Below, in pieces: positions 1 through 7,409 of a DNA stretch of 13,407 nucleotides. The DNA is taken from contig JAPLDN010000166.1 of the NCBI GenBank assembly GCA_026391755.1, positions 4,644-18,050 of the forward strand, written 5' to 3'. A program made the position numbers and the translations under genes. The notes below the pieces were generated by a model. That model was not told the DNA's origin. It did no database searches and saw only the letters and a program-made list of their open reading frames with translations. Every line of letters starts with the position of its first letter. Within the stretch, counting starts at the first letter, position 1. This DNA is from Bacteroidota bacterium. Its GTDB lineage: Bacteria; Bacteroidota; Bacteroidia; Bacteroidales; FEN-979.

Positions 1-1082
1 TTAATGTTTACAAAGGTTTCTGTATTCAGATTTGCGTAGACTTCTCCGCCTGTAAGAATGAAGATTTTTCCATAAAGGTGTTCGTTTATCAAAGACCTTG
101 AGTATATCTGTTTCTGATTTGGTTTCAGGGCAAGAATATCCTCTTTAGAAAGGAAAACATTTTCTTTGAAAAAATCAGAATTGCTGCCGTCATAATACGG
201 GAAAAAGAATACTTTTTCTTTACCTGGTTCCTGTAGAAGTTCCGTTGCAAGCTTATATTCATCGAGCGAGCGGATCATGAAGTTCAGGTCAACCCGTCCT
301 TGTTTTTTTTTGTATTCTTGTTTCCTGCGGATGTCTTTAAGGGCTGAAGGCCCGTCGGGAAAGCTTATGTATAATGAAGTCCTGCTTTTAGGGATACTGA
401 GAAGCCTGGAAACAACCTCCGGGTCATAACATGGGAGAGGGATGTGAAAAGTCAGCGGTAAACGCAGTTTGTGCATTTGTGAGATGACGTTTTTTATTTC
501 CGAATAAGCCGAAATATCCGAACCACTCAGGCTTATTTCCATCCCGCTGACGCCGGTAAACCCGGAACAGGTTTTATATACCGTATCGAATGGCATTTCG
601 CTGTATCCCTGCGCATTAAAGACCGGGCAAAGGAACTGTTTTGCTGCAAACCTGTAATTGGTACAAACTGCATTGTTATCCTGATTCAGGGAAAAGTAAA
701 TATTACGCAAGTAGTCATCCGCCGAAAAAGAGGCCTGATCTTTAGGCGGAGGATAGTTTTTGATAACTGCTTTAGGTCTTATTACGGAGGGTCGCTGATT
801 GTTTGACAAAGATACCAGGTCACCGCAAAAATTTTCCCGCAGATCGGAGATCAGCGATGATATCTCAGGTTCCGCTGACCCGGAATCTACTGCAGCAAGA
901 AATCCTCCGTCCGGATTTTCTGTTTGCCCTATAAGGGCAGCTATCGCCGGGGAATCCCTGTATTCAAGAATCTTACCATTAAGTGAATTGTATATGAGCA
1001 TATCATTCCCGGCCATTACCGAAAACGTATATGGTTCCAGGTAAAGAAACCGTGATTTTTTATTTGGCAAGGAATGCTTCAT
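1..1082 (-). CDS. Pseudo-radical-SAM partner protein of a GG-Bacteroidales RiPP system (3' end cut by window)
   Basis: The frame is open from an ATG at 1082 to the window edge, giving 360 codons with the C-terminus missing. The product has the general build of peptide-modifying radical SAM proteins but no CX3CX2C iron-sulfur motif; its cysteines (86, 140, 152, 172, 218) are scattered. The visible end (residues 339-356, KIFILTGGEVYANLN) resembles the start of the GG..Y segment of SPASM-like domains, so any SPASM cysteines would lie beyond the edge. From memory, this matches the 'pseudo-rSAM, GG-Bacteroidales system' family (TIGR04150), which accompanies a true radical SAM maturase and a Gly-Gly precursor. 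A non-catalytic role, for example substrate handling, is inferred. The ATG lies inside the end of the maturase gene (23-nt overlap), which suggests translational coupling. A later in-frame Met at residue 23 is a possible alternative start. Confidence 0.8.
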   Translation of the reverse strand, partial: MKHSLPNKKSRFLYLEPYTFSVMAGNDMLIYNSLNGKILEYRDSPAIAALIGQTENPDGGFLAAVDSGSAEPEISSLISDLRENFCGDLVSLSNNQRPSVIRPKAVIKNYPPPKDQASFSADDYLRNIYFSLNQDNNAVCTNYRFAAKQFLCPVFNAQGYSEMPFDTVYKTCSGFTGVSGMEISLSGSDISAYSEIKNVISQMHKLRLPLTFHIPLPCYDPEVVSRLLSIPKSRTSLYISFPDGPSALKDIRRKQEYKKKQGRVDLNFMIRSLDEYKLATELLQEPGKEKVFFFPYYDGSNSDFFKENVFLSKEDILALKPNQKQIYSRSLINEHLYGKIFILTGGEVYANLNTETFVNI

Positions 1083-2553
1083 CCCTGATTCTTGCAAACA
1101 ATTGTTGGTCCTGTTCCAGGTAATTAAAAATCCGTGTTATGTGCGATGTAAACTTCTGCTTGTTCATGAAGAATTCGCATGAGGGTATGCCTGTTTCAAC
1201 CGCGGTATTGAAAATGCATTCCTTGCAATTATCGGCAAGGTAGCATTGTTTACAGAGTTTTTTAATCTTTTGGAAGTAGGTATTGTAGGTCCCTGTTATT
1301 TTATCAGGGTTTATTTCAACTTTCGAGCCCCTGACAGTTCCCAGTTCAAAAATCCTGCTGATATGTTCGCAGGGATAAATACCTCCGTCGGCACTCATAT
1401 AAATTCTCAGGTCGAAAGGTGAACAGGTAGCTGTCGGAAGGTATTTGGGATTCAGTAATTGTGCCGGCCTCCGGAACACAAAATTCCCAAAGCGTTCAAA
1501 AACCTCAGCAGTCTCAGAGACAAACGGATGTTTGGTGAAAAGTTCATGGATGTAGCAAGTATTTTCGGTCGCAGGAAACCGGCTTTTCAGAAAGGTCTCA
1601 TAAAACTCTTCCTTGAACTCATCGACAACCCCTGTTGTGGTAATGCTTGACATAATAGGAGTTTTGCCGTACCGGGAAGAGAAGTGTTCATAGATTGACT
1701 TCAGGCTGTTACGGCTGTGCCTCACGGTCAGGAATATAACACGGCGGTCAAAGTAGGATGGGTATTTCTCTCTTACCATATCAATGTTCCTGGTCACCAG
1801 GTCAAAGGATGGTTTTTTATTTGTTTTTAATATTCTGAAAGAATTTGCAATCTCGTCACCGTCGAGGCTGATTGCCAGTTCGAAATCGTTTTCGACCAGG
1901 AAATTAATATATTTCCTGAGCAGCAATCCATTGGATGTCATGGAGAAGGTAATCCTGGAAGCCGGTTTTTTATGCTCTCCAACATGTTTCACCACATCTT
2001 CTATAAAACTGAAATTCTTCAAAGGTTCCCCGCCGTAGAAGCTCACTGTCAGTTGCTGGGTTGAATCGGGCTTGCGTTTATCAAGGATCATATCCAGCAA
2101 CTTAAATGCATCGTTTGTATTGATTTTTTTACGCTCCCTGTTTTTATTAAAGTAGAACTTGCTGTAAGTGCAATAAACGCAATCGAGGTTGCAATCCTCG
2201 GTAGTTTCAAAAATTAATTGCTTTGTTTGAGAAAGATTTTGTTCTATCCGGGTTGGGGGAATAGACCCATCTCGGTTTTTCTGTTCACCTGGCTTAAAAA
2301 AACCATATTTTTTAAGGAAGCGGAATTTGCTGAAGTAATGCTGAAAATCGGCATTTGTAAATTTGCCAAGACCGGCGATTGTTATGTCCTGGTTTACTGA
2401 GGCCTTCTTTAACATGTCCTTCCATTGCTTATCATCTTCAGATAAGCGGATGAAATAATTAATTAGAGGGTGTGAAAAAAGGAATTGCCTGTTGTGAGAG
2501 CTGTAGAAATAATTATGACCTGATGAAGTGGTGAAGGGGATAGCCGCTTTCAT
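1060..2553 (-). CDS. Radical SAM/SPASM peptide maturase, GG-Bacteroidales type
   Basis: This 497-residue enzyme is predicted to modify the precursor peptide encoded just upstream. Residues 121-128 are CNLDCVYC, the CX3CX2C motif that binds the SAM-cleaving 4Fe-4S cluster. SFYGGEP follows at 171-177, the usual SAM-contact motif. The C-terminal third holds a SPASM-type cysteine set: C377, C395 (in DGGIYPC), C434, C437, C443, C446 and C459, enough for auxiliary clusters. About 110 residues precede the radical SAM motif and could form the leader-recognition region, but I could not identify a RRE fold by eye. In this family such enzymes make C-S, C-C or C-O links or epimerise residues; which reaction applies here is unknown. 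It is the second gene of precursor-maturase-pseudo-rSAM. The family assignment (TIGR04148-like) is from memory. The start at 2553 follows a hairpin. Confidence 0.9.
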   Translation of the reverse strand: MKAAIPFTTSSGHNYFYSSHNRQFLFSHPLINYFIRLSEDDKQWKDMLKKASVNQDITIAGLGKFTNADFQHYFSKFRFLKKYGFFKPGEQKNRDGSIPPTRIEQNLSQTKQLIFETTEDCNLDCVYCTYSKFYFNKNRERKKINTNDAFKLLDMILDKRKPDSTQQLTVSFYGGEPLKNFSFIEDVVKHVGEHKKPASRITFSMTSNGLLLRKYINFLVENDFELAISLDGDEIANSFRILKTNKKPSFDLVTRNIDMVREKYPSYFDRRVIFLTVRHSRNSLKSIYEHFSSRYGKTPIMSSITTTGVVDEFKEEFYETFLKSRFPATENTCYIHELFTKHPFVSETAEVFERFGNFVFRRPAQLLNPKYLPTATCSPFDLRIYMSADGGIYPCEHISRIFELGTVRGSKVEINPDKITGTYNTYFQKIKKLCKQCYLADNCKECIFNTAVETGIPSCEFFMNKQKFTSHITRIFNYLEQDQQLFARIRDEAFLAK

Positions 2554-2624
2554 ATCATTATATTGCAGGGCAAGAATAATCTTACCGGCCCTGCAAATAT
2601 ACTTTTTTTACAGGCCGTATGAAA
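2554..2624 (-). promoter_or_regulatory. Precursor-maturase spacer: candidate internal promoter with overlapping hairpin
   Basis: On the minus strand a TTTC element (2624-2621), a 19-nt gap and TATATTTG (2601-2594) match the Bacteroidetes -33/-7 promoter at 11 of 12 positions. A perfect 9-bp inverted repeat (TTGCAGGGC at 2596-2588 and GCCCTGCAA at 2571-2563) encloses a 16-nt loop and ends 9 nt before the maturase ATG. No U-run follows it, so it is not a classical terminator. A transcript started at the internal promoter would begin inside the first arm and could not form the whole hairpin; read-through from the precursor promoter would form it. The regulatory meaning is inferred. Confidence 0.45.
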
Positions 2625-2639
2625 AAGGGAGGCAGTGGA

Positions 2640-2849
2640 TCAACCGTTGCCGTTCTTATTTTTGGTAGAATTGTTGTTTGGGCCGTCAGGGCATAAACAA
2701 ACTTCGGTGCCAGGGCTCTGGCTATATACTGTAACTGCAGGAGCACTGTTACCGCAAATGCATTTTACATTGGTACCACCACGTACATTTGAAAGGTTGC
2801 TCTTCTGAATTTCTGCGTTGTAAAGGTTGATGAGGTTGAAAGCTTTCAT
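2640..2849 (-). CDS. RiPP precursor peptide with Gly-Gly leader (GG-Bacteroidales natural product precursor)
   Basis: This small gene encodes 69 residues and is the likely substrate of the radical SAM enzyme immediately downstream. Residues 1-25 look like a leader: short hydrophobic/Asn segments (FNLINLYNAEI), a Leu-rich stretch and a double-glycine end, LSNVRGG, at 19-25. C39-type peptidase-transporters typically cut after such a site. The presumed 44-residue core holds four cysteines in two CXC pairs, KCIC (29-32) and VCLC (50-53), separated by a Ser/Thr/Val/Pro-rich linker, then an Asn/Gly/Ser/Lys tail (57-69). The leader layout and small-residue tail are typical of the GG-Bacteroidales precursor family (TIGR04149, from memory). 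The cysteines are plausible sites for thioether crosslinks, but no modification can be read from the sequence. Only one precursor copy was seen. Confidence 0.85.
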   Translation of the reverse strand: MKAFNLINLYNAEIQKSNLSNVRGGTNVKCICGNSAPAVTVYSQSPGTEVCLCPDGPNNNSTKNKNGNG

Positions 2850-2898
2850 ATGCTTGTTTTTTAAGGTAATTCTTTTATTTATACTGCCTTTACAAGAG

Positions 2899-2931
2899 CA
2901 AATATCATGCCACTAATATATTTACATGAAA
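2899..2931 (-). promoter_or_regulatory. Candidate promoter of the RiPP precursor gene
   Basis: On the minus strand TTTC (2931-2928), 21 nt, then GATATTTG (2906-2899) differs from TTTG-N19-21-TAnnTTTG by one base in each element. It would start transcription around 2893, leaving a leader of about 45 nt before the ATG at 2849. It sits between the three-copy repeat array and the gene, so the array would lie roughly 70-130 bp upstream of the start point. Confidence 0.45.
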
Positions 2932-2964
2932 ATCAGTAATATAACTATTTTCATCATAGAATAA

Positions 2965-3025
2965 GTGTAAAAATATTTTACACTGCTGTCAAAATATTTT
3001 ACACTAGTGTAAAAATATTTGACAG
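2965..3025. repeat. Three 19-bp near-palindromic repeats at exact 21-bp spacing (candidate operator array)
   Basis: Three AT-rich units start at 2965, 2986 and 3007: GTGTAAAAATATTTTACAC, CTGTCAAAATATTTTACAC and GTGTAAAAATATTTGACAG. Each is 19 bp with a 2-bp spacer, so the period is exactly 21 bp, two helical turns. Copy 1 has perfect 8-bp arms around a 3-bp centre. Copies 2 and 3 are near reverse complements of each other, making a 40-bp inverted repeat with 16 of 19 positions paired; its inner 18 bp (2997-3014) are a perfect palindrome. A dimeric regulator binding cooperatively on one DNA face is the simplest reading. The array lies upstream of the RiPP precursor gene and downstream of the BatA-domain gene. 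The regulator was not identified. Confidence 0.7.
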
Positions 3026-3096
3026 TTTTTGCGTTAAATGATTTTTTTTGACCTTCCGGCTTAGGGTTGGCTCCTTTTTTTTCGCAGGGTAATTTT

Positions 3097-5166
3097 TCAA
3101 GAACGGAAAATGCGGATGAGAAGAATCTCGAATGCCAGGAAGATGAGGGCGAGAACAACAAAATATTTCCACAAGGGGAGCCCTGTATTTAATTGTTCGA
3201 TTTGTTTTGAGAATGGGAGTCCTGATGGTTTTAAAACCTTGAAATTCTTTAGATTATATTTCCTGATATTGGCTTCCAGTTCTTTCGTGCTGAAGCAATT
3301 GATATCGGATTCTTTACGGTCGTAATTGAATGCAAGAGCGGTGATTTCCTTACTTCCCGCGAAAACCTGGTACCATCCGGCTTCACTGATCTGGCCTTGA
3401 ATCCTGGTTTGCATATGTTGTCCGGAAATTTTCAATTCGGGAATGAATTCATAGGAAGTGTTCCATTTCCTTATTTTAACCATATTCTTCCCGCTTGTTG
3501 AATCAGATGGCATTTCAACAGGAGTATTTCTGCCTGCAATATTATAAAGTGCCCATTGGAATTCACTGATAAAAGCCATCCGGAACATGACCGGGACAAA
3601 CAGCAAATGCTGTTGGAAATTTGTAAATGAAGGATCAGGGGGGGAAGCACAAACATACAGTTTCCCTTTCGCTATACTTTCAGAGGTTAAGAAAGGGAGC
3701 CCGTTTTGAAGTCTCATAAGCACTGTGGCCGGGTTTGAAGACCCTTTGCTCATGGGATAATATTTCAGGACGAGGGGAAGGTCGACATTTTCGGGTATCC
3801 TGATCCTGCCCGTGGCATCCTTATCAAAAACATCTGTAAATATTTCATTTTCAAGGTCCAGGGAACTGATCCTTTGTTTCACGGTATCAGGAACCCCAAA
3901 AGAACAACCTCCAATTGATGAGAAGAATGTGTTATATGTTTGATATTTTGAGCTCTCAGGTGGAAAAATAAAAACAGAACCGCCCCTTTCAAGGAATGAT
4001 TTCAACTCGTTGGCCAGACCTGAAGCAAGATCATCAAGGCCGGAAATCAGGATCAGGTTTTGTTCGTTTAATGAACGATAATCCACCTGGTTTGCCTGGT
4101 ATGTGCGGTAATTGAAAATAGAATCGGAGGAGTACAAGGTTTTGAGATAAAGGTTGGGAGATCTTCCATAGATGCTAAGAACATGTATATCTTCAGTAAT
4201 GGTATATGTAAAGTAGAAAATATCGTCATAGGTGATGGGATAATCGCTAAGTTCAAGGCTTCCAAGCTGGAATCCATTTTTTTCCTCTTGATAGGGCAGG
4301 GCGATTTCGACCGACTGAGAAGGGTCTATATCAAAACTTGTGACTGATTTCTGGATATTGTTAAGTACAAGCCGGAGTGGTATCTTTTCAAGTTTATCTT
4401 TGCCGCAGTTCCTTATTCTGACAATCAGTTTAACAGTCTGACCAGGCCTGTGAACCGGGCTTGTAAACCAGATGGAGTCAATATACAGGTTATTCTGCCT
4501 TGAAGCTTCAACCGGTGCGAGTATGTAAAATGCCGAAGAGTCCTGATGGAGGTTTTCAAATCGGGCAGTGCTTTTCTGAAAATCAGATATAAGATAGGAA
4601 GTATGCGATCCTTCCTTTTGTCGGGAGAAAAGATCATTTTGCCGGCTGATAACTTCTTTCAGCTCAACAGAAGCATGAGTAATCTTTACTTCCCTGAGCA
4701 TGCCAAGGAATTCTTCACGACTGACAAACTGTGCATGCTTCCCTTCGAAGTCATTAGTTATCAACTGAAATACATCAGAGGATTTATATGCATTTACAAC
4801 TTCTGAAGCTCTTTTTTTTGCAATGTCGAGAAGTCTGCCCTGGGTCCCGATGGCTTCCATGGAGTATGAATTATCGACATATATGCTGATGGCCTTGTGG
4901 CTTGATTTGCTTCCATTCTGCAAAGCTGAGGGTATATATGGCTGGGAGAAAACAAGCACAAGGCAGGACATTGCAAGCAACCTTGTGGCCAGGATTAACA
5001 ATTGTTTCAGTTTGGAGCGTTTTTTCGTTTCCAACTGGATTTGGGAAAGGAAACGTACATTGGTAAAATACTCTTTCCTGTAACGGCGAAGGTTGAACAG
5101 GTGGATCAGTACGGGGATTGCAAGTGCGCTGAAGCCATAAAGGAAAGCGGGATTTAGAAACTCCAT
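3097..5166 (-). CDS. BatA-domain / VWA-like membrane protein
   Basis: This is a 689-residue inner-membrane protein of a type widespread in Bacteroidota. The N-terminus (FLNPAFLYGFSALAIPVLIHLF) is typical of the BatA/aerotolerance N-terminal domain, with one membrane helix at about 9-25 and a second at about 56-76. A von Willebrand factor A-like domain follows: DNSYS (98-102) fits the DXSXS metal site and LISDFQ (192-197) a later strand with its Asp. Around 371-402 (LILISGLDDL...GGSVFIFPP) there is a strand-turn pattern like the glutamine-amidotransferase-like domain often found in these proteins. A last helix (about 667-684) with a basic tail anchors the C-terminus, so most of the protein probably faces the periplasm. 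The exact function is unknown; no MoxR ATPase or other bat gene is present, so it should not be called BatA itself. Confidence 0.8.
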   Translation of the reverse strand: MEFLNPAFLYGFSALAIPVLIHLFNLRRYRKEYFTNVRFLSQIQLETKKRSKLKQLLILATRLLAMSCLVLVFSQPYIPSALQNGSKSSHKAISIYVDNSYSMEAIGTQGRLLDIAKKRASEVVNAYKSSDVFQLITNDFEGKHAQFVSREEFLGMLREVKITHASVELKEVISRQNDLFSRQKEGSHTSYLISDFQKSTARFENLHQDSSAFYILAPVEASRQNNLYIDSIWFTSPVHRPGQTVKLIVRIRNCGKDKLEKIPLRLVLNNIQKSVTSFDIDPSQSVEIALPYQEEKNGFQLGSLELSDYPITYDDIFYFTYTITEDIHVLSIYGRSPNLYLKTLYSSDSIFNYRTYQANQVDYRSLNEQNLILISGLDDLASGLANELKSFLERGGSVFIFPPESSKYQTYNTFFSSIGGCSFGVPDTVKQRISSLDLENEIFTDVFDKDATGRIRIPENVDLPLVLKYYPMSKGSSNPATVLMRLQNGLPFLTSESIAKGKLYVCASPPDPSFTNFQQHLLFVPVMFRMAFISEFQWALYNIAGRNTPVEMPSDSTSGKNMVKIRKWNTSYEFIPELKISGQHMQTRIQGQISEAGWYQVFAGSKEITALAFNYDRKESDINCFSTKELEANIRKYNLKNFKVLKPSGLPFSKQIEQLNTGLPLWKYFVVLALIFLAFEILLIRIFRS

Positions 5167-5185
5167 TTGAAAGATTTTCTCGAAG

Positions 5186-5217
5186 CAAAAGTACTAAAAA
5201 GGCCGTCAAGTGACAGA
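5186..5217 (-). promoter_or_regulatory. Candidate promoter of the BatA-domain gene
   Basis: On the minus strand TACTTTTG (5193-5186) is a perfect TAnnTTTG element. TCTG (5217-5214), 20 nt upstream, matches TTTG at three of four bases. Transcription would begin about 13 nt before the ATG at 5166. The -33 element lies in the loop of the gdhA terminator, and the spacer covers one stem arm. Confidence 0.5.
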
Positions 5218-5231
5218 CTGACGGCCTTTTT
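5196..5231 (-). terminator. Rho-independent terminator of gdhA
   Basis: A perfect 13-bp inverted repeat (AAAAAGGCCGTCA at 5196-5208, TGACGGCCTTTTT at 5219-5231) encloses a 10-nt loop, starting 19 nt past the gdhA stop codon. The A/T ends supply a U-run on the minus-strand transcript, and the symmetry would also permit termination on the plus strand. Confidence 0.9.
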
Positions 5232-5249
5232 GAAAAAATAAGATGATTA

Positions 5250-6587
5250 TCAGATAACTCCCTGGTCGAGCATTGCATTTGCCACTTTAAGGAATCCTGC
5301 AACGTTGGCACCTTTAACGTAGTTAACATAGCCGTCTTTCCCTTTTCCGTGCCTCACGCATTGTTCATGAATGCTGCACATTATATGGTGAAGCCTTTCG
5401 TCAACTTCTTTCAGCGGCCAGCTTAATTTCATTGCGTTCTGTGACATTTCAAGGCCTGATGTGGCAACGCCGCCGGCATTGACTGCTTTCCCCGGTGCGA
5501 AAAGTATTTTGTTTTCGAGGAATATCTCGATAGCTTCGGGAGTGGAAGGCATGTTTGCACCTTCAGCAACGCATTGTACACCATTGGCGACAAGGGTGCG
5601 GGCATCTTCTTTACCAAGTTCATTCTGGGTGGCGCAGGGGAGGGCAATATCGCATTTTACTTCCCATGGGCGTTTCCCCTGGTGAAACTGTGCGCCCGGG
5701 AATTCATAGGAGTATGGTTTTACTATGTCCTGGTTGGAAGCGCGGAGTTCCAGGAGGTAATCTATCTTCTCACCCGAGATCCCGTCAGGGTCGTAGATAT
5801 AACCGTCGGGACCTGAAATAGTCACTACTTTTGCCCCCAGCTCGGTTGCTTTTATTGCAGCACCCCAGGCGACATTACCGAATCCCGAGATACAAACGGT
5901 TTTACCTTTAAAGGTTTCACCCTTGGTTGCAAGCATTTCTTTTGCAAAATATACTGCACCAAAGCCGGTAGCTTCAGGACGGATGAGGCTGCCTCCCCAG
6001 TTCAAACCTTTTCCTGTAAGGACACCTGTATTTTCGCGGGCAAGTTTTTTGTACATCCCATAGAGAAAACCGATCTCACGTCCGCCAACACCAATATCTC
6101 CTGCAGGTATATCAGTTTCGGGGCCAATGAGTTTCCATAGTTCCAGCATAAATGCCTGGCAAAACCTCATGATCTCTGCGTTTGATTTTCCCTTCGGGTC
6201 AAAATCGGAACCACCTTTAGCGCCCCCCATCGGGAGTGTTGTTAAACTGTTTTTAAAGATCTGCTCAAAACCAAGGAACTTTAAAATGCTGAGGTTAACA
6301 CTGGGGTGGAAACGTAAACCTCCTTTGTATGGCCCAATCGCATTGTTGAACTGAATACGGTAACCGCGGTTTACCTGAACTTTACCACTGTCGTCTACCC
6401 AGCTGACCTTGCACATCAGAACACGGTCGGGCTCAATAATCCTTTCAATGATATTAGCCGACTCAAATTGAGGGTTCTCTGTATAGACATCCTGGATGCT
6501 CTCATGCACCTCGCGCACTGCCTGCAGGTATTCAACTTCACCCGGATTTTTTTTCTCCAGGTCGCTCATGATTTTTTCTAAGTTCAT
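5250..6587 (-). CDS. gdhA: Glutamate dehydrogenase, hexameric type
   Basis: The 445-residue product catalyses the reversible reductive amination of 2-oxoglutarate to glutamate in the cytosol, linking ammonia assimilation to the TCA cycle. The length is standard for the small hexameric class. Substrate-site motifs are intact: GPYKGGLRFHP (K88), PMGGAKGGSDFDP with catalytic Lys124, and PAGDIGVGGREIG with the catalytic Asp164. The nucleotide-binding domain carries SGFGNVAWGAA (234-244). The following SGPDGYIYDPDGI resembles the NAD-dependent clostridial enzyme as much as NADP enzymes, so the cofactor is left open. The gene stands alone, with its own promoter (6661-6692) and terminator (5196-5231). 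Confidence 0.97.
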   Translation of the reverse strand: MNLEKIMSDLEKKNPGEVEYLQAVREVHESIQDVYTENPQFESANIIERIIEPDRVLMCKVSWVDDSGKVQVNRGYRIQFNNAIGPYKGGLRFHPSVNLSILKFLGFEQIFKNSLTTLPMGGAKGGSDFDPKGKSNAEIMRFCQAFMLELWKLIGPETDIPAGDIGVGGREIGFLYGMYKKLARENTGVLTGKGLNWGGSLIRPEATGFGAVYFAKEMLATKGETFKGKTVCISGFGNVAWGAAIKATELGAKVVTISGPDGYIYDPDGISGEKIDYLLELRASNQDIVKPYSYEFPGAQFHQGKRPWEVKCDIALPCATQNELGKEDARTLVANGVQCVAEGANMPSTPEAIEIFLENKILFAPGKAVNAGGVATSGLEMSQNAMKLSWPLKEVDERLHHIMCSIHEQCVRHGKGKDGYVNYVKGANVAGFLKVANAMLDQGVI

Positions 6588-6660
6588 TGTGATTCAGATT
6601 TAGATTATTAATAAGTTGAAAAGTTTTGCCGTATAAATATTGTTAATAAAATAACAGCAG

Positions 6661-6692
6661 CAAAATTAACGCGTTTTTCGTGAACAACCAAA
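6661..6692 (-). promoter_or_regulatory. Promoter of gdhA
   Basis: On the minus strand TTTG (6692-6689), 20 nt, then TAATTTTG (6668-6661) is an exact match to the Bacteroidetes -33/-7 consensus. The start point should be near 6655, giving a leader of about 65 nt before the ATG at 6587. The promoter begins within 30 bp of the stop codon of the upstream lipoprotein gene. Confidence 0.75.
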
Positions 6693-6718
6693 CAAAACCA
6701 TTGTTTTTCAGAGCTTAA

Positions 6719-7387
6719 TTATTTTCCAGGAGTGTCTGAAGCCTTGGATGTCAAAGCATTCCCATTCCTGTAAGTAATTTGCCGGGTGACCTTCCCGTCG
6801 GCCGAGAAAAAGATCTCATCACCATCTTTGACATTATTCTTATAATGGGTAAGCTGCCTGGTTTGCCCGTTGGGATAGTATACCCTTTGTGTTCCGTTGC
6901 CGTCTGAAAATTCTCCCTGACCGGTTACCTTCCCGAATTCATCATAGTACAACCAGATGCCATCGTGCAAGCCATTTTTAAAATGCCCGTCAATCTTTAA
7001 GATCTTGTTTGGATACCATTCCTGCATAGTGCCTTCAGGCTTGCCGTTAACATAATACATTTCCTGAATAGGGTTTGCAAACCTGTCCCAGGTCCTGGCA
7101 ACTCCGTTCAATACACCTTGCTTGTATGTCTGCATTTCTTTGCGGTATCCCGATTGGTAGTAACGAAGCAGGACACCGTCAAGCTTGTTGTCTTTATATG
7201 TGCATGACATCACGGGGACTCCGTTTTCGTAATAGTAAACAGCCGGTCCCTGGTATTCCCCGTTTTTCGTAATAATTTCTGATTTGACTGCCCCTGAAGG
7301 ATAGTATTCTTTATTTGTGCGGCTGCATGAAGAGAATGCCAGGGACAACAGGCAAAGAAACAATAAAAGGGTATTAGCTTTCATCAA
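6719..7387 (-). CDS. YwqK-family MORN-like repeat lipoprotein
   Basis: This 222-residue protein has a lipoprotein signal: a hydrophobic stretch (7-18) ending in FSSC, with Cys21 as the likely lipidated residue. The mature part is built of repeats of about 20-25 residues of the type YYPSG..K.E....G...G....YY.NG, seen from residue 28 to about 210. This is the pattern annotated as YwqK antitoxin/MORN variant. Such repeats form extended beta surfaces, and the family is common in Bacteroidota envelopes. The 'antitoxin' label comes from a distant relative, and no toxin gene is adjacent, so an antitoxin role is not supported here. It is the last gene of the rpsP-led cluster, 22 nt after marC. Confidence 0.85.
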   Translation of the reverse strand: MMKANTLLLFLCLLSLAFSSCSRTNKEYYPSGAVKSEIITKNGEYQGPAVYYYENGVPVMSCTYKDNKLDGVLLRYYQSGYRKEMQTYKQGVLNGVARTWDRFANPIQEMYYVNGKPEGTMQEWYPNKILKIDGHFKNGLHDGIWLYYDEFGKVTGQGEFSDGNGTQRVYYPNGQTRQLTHYKNNVKDGDEIFFSADGKVTRQITYRNGNALTSKASDTPGK

Positions 7388-7409
7388 TTTAACATAATAG
7401 GTAGCAAAA

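Noticed and set aside
799..1044. 81-codon plus-strand frame at the left end
   Set aside because: It lies antisense to the pseudo-rSAM gene and has no recognisable features.
2965..3025. Possible CRISPR array
   Set aside because: Units are 19 bp with only 2-bp spacers and are palindromic; there are no unique spacers of 25-40 bp and no cas genes.
2922..3161. Minus-strand frame of 79 codons with three VKYF heptad repeats
   Set aside because: The repeats arise because the 21-bp operator-like array equals seven codons. The frame begins inside the BatA-domain gene, has low-complexity composition and shows no family resemblance, so it was not called a gene.
4871..5329. 152-codon minus-strand frame across the gdhA/BatA-domain junction
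   Set aside because: It reads out of frame through the end of gdhA and the terminator into the BatA-domain gene, both of which are strongly supported in their own frames.
6719..7387. Toxin-antitoxin module suggested by the YwqK family name
   Set aside because: No toxin gene is adjacent, and the protein has a lipoprotein signal, so an antitoxin role is not supported.
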